Origin: Microcaldota archaeon
Lineage (GTDB): Archaea > Micrarchaeota > Micrarchaeia > Burarchaeales > JAKAKT01
Length of the DNA: 14,978 bases
Assembly: GCA_026396425.1 (NCBI GenBank)
Contig: JAPLWU010000066.1
Coordinates: forward strand, 1 to 14,978
Direction: 5' to 3'
In this document: piece by piece, positions 12,690-14,978 of the stretch
How positions within the stretch are numbered: position 1 is the stretch's first letter
Layout: the number at the start of each line of letters is the position of its first letter
The notes under the pieces: model-generated
Databases searched by the model: none
The model's input: only the letters and a program-made list of their open reading frames with translations
Told to the model about the DNA's origin: nothing
Made by a program: the position numbers and the translations under genes

Positions 12690-13181
12690 ATGGGAGCATA
12701 TGATTACATAAAGAAGACTTTGCGCAGCCAGTACTCCACGCGCTCGCCCGAATACAAGGCGAGGGTCAGGGCGTGGAAGAAGCAGCCGCCGGTAGTACGT
12801 GTAGAGAGGCCGCTCAATCTTGGAAGGGCGAGGGAGCTGGGCTACAAGGCCAAGCAGGGCTACATCATCGTCCGCTCGCGAGTCGAAAAAGGAATGAGAA
12901 AGAGGCCCATGCCAAGCGGCGGCAGGAAGCCGTCGAAGGCCGGAAGGTACTTCTCGCCCGGCAAGTCCAAACAGGGCACCGCCGAGGAGCGCGCGTCAAG
13001 GAAATTCTCCAACTGCGAGGTTCTCAACTCGTACTGGGTTGGCGAGGACGGCCAGCGCATTTTCTACGAGGTAATACTGATTGACCGAAGCCATCCCTCG
13101 GTTAAGGCGCCGGCCAAACTCTCGAAGGGAAGGGCCTACAGGGGCCTGACCGCCGCTGGAAAGAGGTCGCGCAGGCGATGA
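12690..13181 (+). CDS. rpl15e: Large ribosomal subunit protein L15e
   Basis: This 163-residue protein is archaeal/eukaryotic ribosomal protein L15e of the 50S subunit. Clear family motifs are MGAYDYIKKTL, VVRVERPLNLGRARELGYKAKQGYIIVRSRV (about 34-64), RKRPMPSGGRKPSKAG, CEVLNSYWVGEDG, and the C-terminus AYRGLTAAGKRSRRR. It is about 30 residues shorter than common archaeal L15e (about 194). The central loop and the segment between RSHPSVK and AYRGLTAAGK are trimmed. ATG 12690 is chosen because the family begins MG-Y-Y-I; the frame stays open upstream into porB but that extension is not L15e-like. GTTGATT 2 nt before ATG is a weak RBS. It leads the exosome superoperon; the Rpp30 gene starts 3 nt after its stop. 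Confidence 0.95.
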   Translation: MGAYDYIKKTLRSQYSTRSPEYKARVRAWKKQPPVVRVERPLNLGRARELGYKAKQGYIIVRSRVEKGMRKRPMPSGGRKPSKAGRYFSPGKSKQGTAEERASRKFSNCEVLNSYWVGEDGQRIFYEVILIDRSHPSVKAPAKLSKGRAYRGLTAAGKRSRRR

Positions 13182-13184
13182 GAA

Positions 13185-13727
13185 GTGGAATTTTACGATC
13201 TGCACGTCCGCTTCGAGTTTCCGGACTTTTCCGATTTTGGTTTTTCAAAAGTTGGGGTAGCCGGCGCAGGGGTAAATGATGTTTTCGAATCAAACTCGCC
13301 GGACAAGAAAGCTCAGAATCAAAACCAAATCAACATTCTCGTTTCCTCAAAAGTCGAGGTTTTGAGGATTGGGGCGAAAAAGTTCGAAGCAATTTACCCG
13401 GTCGGTTTCTATCCTGATTTGGAAATGCTCCGCAACTGCGCGAAAAGCGGCTGCCTCGTGGAATTCCCGCTCGCCCCGCTTCTGGCAAGCTCCGGGGCGG
13501 AAAGGTCGAAAATAATCAACAGGATGCGCTTGCTTCTCTCCCTCTGCATAAAATATAAGGCGGGCTATGCAATCACCTCGATGGCGAAGGACAAATTCGG
13601 AGTCCGCAGGCCCGAAGAGATGGTTGCAATCGGAATGCTGCTCGGGCTCTCGCGGGAGCAGGCGCTCGCATCAGTTTCGTCATATCCCGCAAAAATTTTC
13701 GGGAATTCGGGTGGGATAAAATGCTGA
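13185..13727 (+). CDS. rnp3: RNase P protein component 3 (Rpp30)
   Basis: This 180-residue protein matches archaeal Rpp30, a TIM-barrel-like subunit of RNase P, which trims the 5' leader of pre-tRNA. Recognisable parts are the first strand FYDLHV (aspartate and histidine near the N-terminus), KKFEAIYPVGFYP, a central IINRMRLLLSLCIKYKAGYAITSMAK, and the C-terminal VRRPEEMVAIGMLLGLSREQALASVSSYP, the most conserved block (R-x-P-x-E/D-...GLSxxQA). It is shorter than many relatives (200 or more residues). The start is GTG 13185, 3 nt behind the L15e stop. Its end overlaps the Pop5 gene by 7 nt, and Pop5 is its known binding partner in the complex. Confidence comes from motif plus context. Confidence 0.88.
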   Translation: MEFYDLHVRFEFPDFSDFGFSKVGVAGAGVNDVFESNSPDKKAQNQNQINILVSSKVEVLRIGAKKFEAIYPVGFYPDLEMLRNCAKSGCLVEFPLAPLLASSGAERSKIINRMRLLLSLCIKYKAGYAITSMAKDKFGVRRPEEMVAIGMLLGLSREQALASVSSYPAKIFGNSGGIKC

Positions 13728-14134
13728 AGCCGACATTAAGGCAGAAACACAGGTACGTCGCATTCGAGATAGAATGCGAAAGGGAAATGGGAAGGGACGA
13801 GGTTGATGCCGAGGTCAAGAATTCCATTCTCTCGCTTTTTGGGGAGAGGGGCTTTTCGCTCGCAATGCCGAAAATGGTCATTTACGAAGGCGAGGGGATG
13901 GGGAAGGCGAAAGGGCTTGCGGTTGTCAGGTGCTCCCATACGGAAGTGGATAATGTAAAGGCGGCGCTCGCATTAGTCTCTTCGGCCGGGCCGTCCAAAT
14001 GCGCTTTCCGCGTGCTTCGCGTTTCGGGAACAATAAAAAAGCTGAAAATGAAGCTCGCCCAGGATGGGGCCGGCGAGGGCGAGGGTAAGAGGGAAGTTCT
14101 TGACGGCACCTGCGAGGCCAAGCTCCAAGCGTAA
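13721..14134 (+). CDS. rnp2: RNase P protein component 2 (Pop5)
   Basis: This 137-residue protein is Pop5, which with Rpp30 activates the catalytic RNA of archaeal RNase P. LKPTLRQKHRYVAFEIE at residues 2-18 is the characteristic N-terminus. A ferredoxin-like alpha/beta core follows, with GLAVVRCSHTEVDNVKAALALVSS and CAFRVLRVSGTIKKLKMKL. The C-terminal extension (AQDGAGEGEGKREVLDGTCEAKLQA) is Gly/Glu-rich and probably disordered. The 7-nt overlap with the upstream gene indicates translational coupling. It is followed by a 90-nt spacer with a TATA-like box and hairpin before the proteasome gene. Confidence 0.92.
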   Translation: MLKPTLRQKHRYVAFEIECEREMGRDEVDAEVKNSILSLFGERGFSLAMPKMVIYEGEGMGKAKGLAVVRCSHTEVDNVKAALALVSSAGPSKCAFRVLRVSGTIKKLKMKLAQDGAGEGEGKREVLDGTCEAKLQA

Positions 14135-14138
14135 ATTA

Positions 14139-14219
14139 TTTTAAATGTGTCTATTGAATGTATAGCCGTAATGTGTTGGAAAAACAAGACTGTTCCTACC
14201 GAGGAACGTGTGTGAGGTG
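14139..14219 (+). promoter_or_regulatory. psmA leader: TATA-like box, hairpin and RBS
   Basis: TTTTAAAT at 14139-14146 predicts a start near 14168. A perfect 6-bp hairpin GTTCCT-accg-AGGAAC lies at 14192-14207. GAGGTG (14214-14219) is the Shine-Dalgarno, 5 nt before ATG 14225. The hairpin ends just 6 nt upstream of the RBS. Confidence 0.55.
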
Positions 14220-14224
14220 TATTT

Positions 14225-14941
14225 ATGTATCCTGTTTCTTCACAGGCATACGATAGGGCAATAACGGTTTTCAGCCCGGATGGCAGGCTGTTCCAGGTGG
14301 AATACGCCAAGGAGGCCGTGAGGAGGGGCGCGACCGCCGTTGGAGTCGTTTCCGCGGACGGAGTCGTGCTCGTTGCCTCAAAGAACGTGGGCTCCGCCCT
14401 TCTCGTTTCCGAGTCAATGAGGAAAATCTTCAAGATTGACGAGCACATCGCGGCAACGGCTTCGGGCCTTGTTGCCGACGCGCGAAGGCTCGTGGAGACC
14501 GCGAGGCTCGAGGCGCAGAAGCACAAGCTCGCCTACAACGAGGAAATCTCCGTTGAAGTGGTGGCCAAGGAACTTTGCGACCTCATGCAGCTCTACACGC
14601 AATACGGCGGGATAAGGCCGTTCGGCGTTTCGCTCCTCATTGCGGGAGTCGACTCCGGCGAGCCCAAGCTTTTCGAGGCAGAGCCGAGCGGCGCGCTGAC
14701 CGGATACAAGGCAGACGCAATCGGCTCGGGCAAGAAGGAGGCCGACGAGTTCTTCGAGAAGGAATACAAACCCGGGATGTTGCTCGACGACGCGGTAATA
14801 CTCGCGCTCAAGGCGATAAAGAAGACCAACGAGAACAAGCTGACCCCGGACAACGTGGACATCGCGATAATAACCGCAAAGGAAAAGGTCTTCAGGATTC
14901 TAGAGAGGAACGACGCATCGGGCTACATCTCCAAGGCCTGA
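14225..14941 (+). CDS. psmA: Proteasome alpha subunit
   Basis: This 238-residue protein forms the outer rings of the archaeal 20S proteasome, which gate substrate entry to the beta-subunit chamber. The alpha signature is complete: AYDRAITVFSPDGRLFQVEYAKEAV (about 8-32), followed by GATAVGVVSADGVVLVASKN, the loop IDEHIAATASGLVADARRLVE and YGGIRPFGVSLLIAGVD. It lacks the N-terminal threonine and propeptide of beta subunits. The N-terminal tail (MYPVSSQ) is the gate region. The C-terminus is normal in length. It sits in the archaeal exosome superoperon, directly before a likely SBDS gene 16 nt downstream, and has its own leader. Confidence 0.97.
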   Translation: MYPVSSQAYDRAITVFSPDGRLFQVEYAKEAVRRGATAVGVVSADGVVLVASKNVGSALLVSESMRKIFKIDEHIAATASGLVADARRLVETARLEAQKHKLAYNEEISVEVVAKELCDLMQLYTQYGGIRPFGVSLLIAGVDSGEPKLFEAEPSGALTGYKADAIGSGKKEADEFFEKEYKPGMLLDDAVILALKAIKKTNENKLTPDNVDIAIITAKEKVFRILERNDASGYISKA

Positions 14942-14957
14942 AAGCGGAGGGCGTCTT

Positions 14958-14978
14958 ATGGCCACTCTTGACAAGGCA
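14958..14978 (+). CDS. Start of probable SBDS ribosome-assembly protein (cut by window end)
   Basis: Only seven codons are present: MATLDKA. GGAGG at 14946-14950 lies 7 nt before the ATG, 16 nt after the psmA stop. Archaeal SBDS (Sdo1) proteins begin with a similar S/T-L-D-K/E-A, and SBDS usually follows psmA in this superoperon ahead of the exosome genes. The identification rests mainly on context. Confidence 0.6.

Overview
The window is archaeal. It carries archaeal/eukaryotic-type information genes (SRP54, ribosomal protein L15e, RNase P proteins Rpp30 and Pop5, a proteasome alpha subunit, Pus10), a CTP-dependent riboflavin kinase, TATA-box promoters placed about 26 nt before start codons, and a box C/D sRNA. 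The DNA is GC-rich apart from one clearly AT-rich gene. Several proteins are shorter than their usual archaeal relatives (L15e, Rpp30, Pus10), which suggests a compact archaeal genome, possibly of a DPANN-like lineage. The lineage is an inference and is not proven here.

Layout. 1-1016: 3' part of the SRP54 gene. 1018-3197: an unrecognised accessory block of three tandem genes, probably distant paralogues, each with its own TATA-like or ribosome-binding signals. The third copy is broken by two -1 frame changes. 3188-4828 (minus): pus10 and ribK, a co-directional pair for RNA pseudouridylation and FMN synthesis. 4933-4990 (plus): a box C/D methylation-guide sRNA that fits all expected spacings. 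4993-5962 (minus): an MNT/HEPN toxin-antitoxin pair with an HTH-fused nucleotidyltransferase and a palindromic candidate operator. 6088-6951: an AT-rich four-helix membrane protein of unknown function, probably imported. 7082-9464: single housekeeping or hypothetical genes (OB-fold protein, dCTP deaminase, UPF0282 metallo-hydrolase, VTT/DedA-like membrane protein), several apparently leaderless. 9600-12621: a complete pyruvate:ferredoxin oxidoreductase operon, gamma-delta-alpha-beta. It is interrupted between delta and alpha by a 233-nt purine-rich spacer of degenerate tandem repeats that resemble the 3' end of the delta gene. 12690-14978: the start of the archaeal exosome/proteasome superoperon (L15e, Rpp30, Pop5, PsmA, then the first codons of a likely SBDS gene).

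The most notable items are the unannotated C/D sRNA at 4933-4990, the tandem orphan gene family with its decaying third member, the repeat-built spacer inside the por operon, and the operator-like repeats at the MNT/HEPN promoter.
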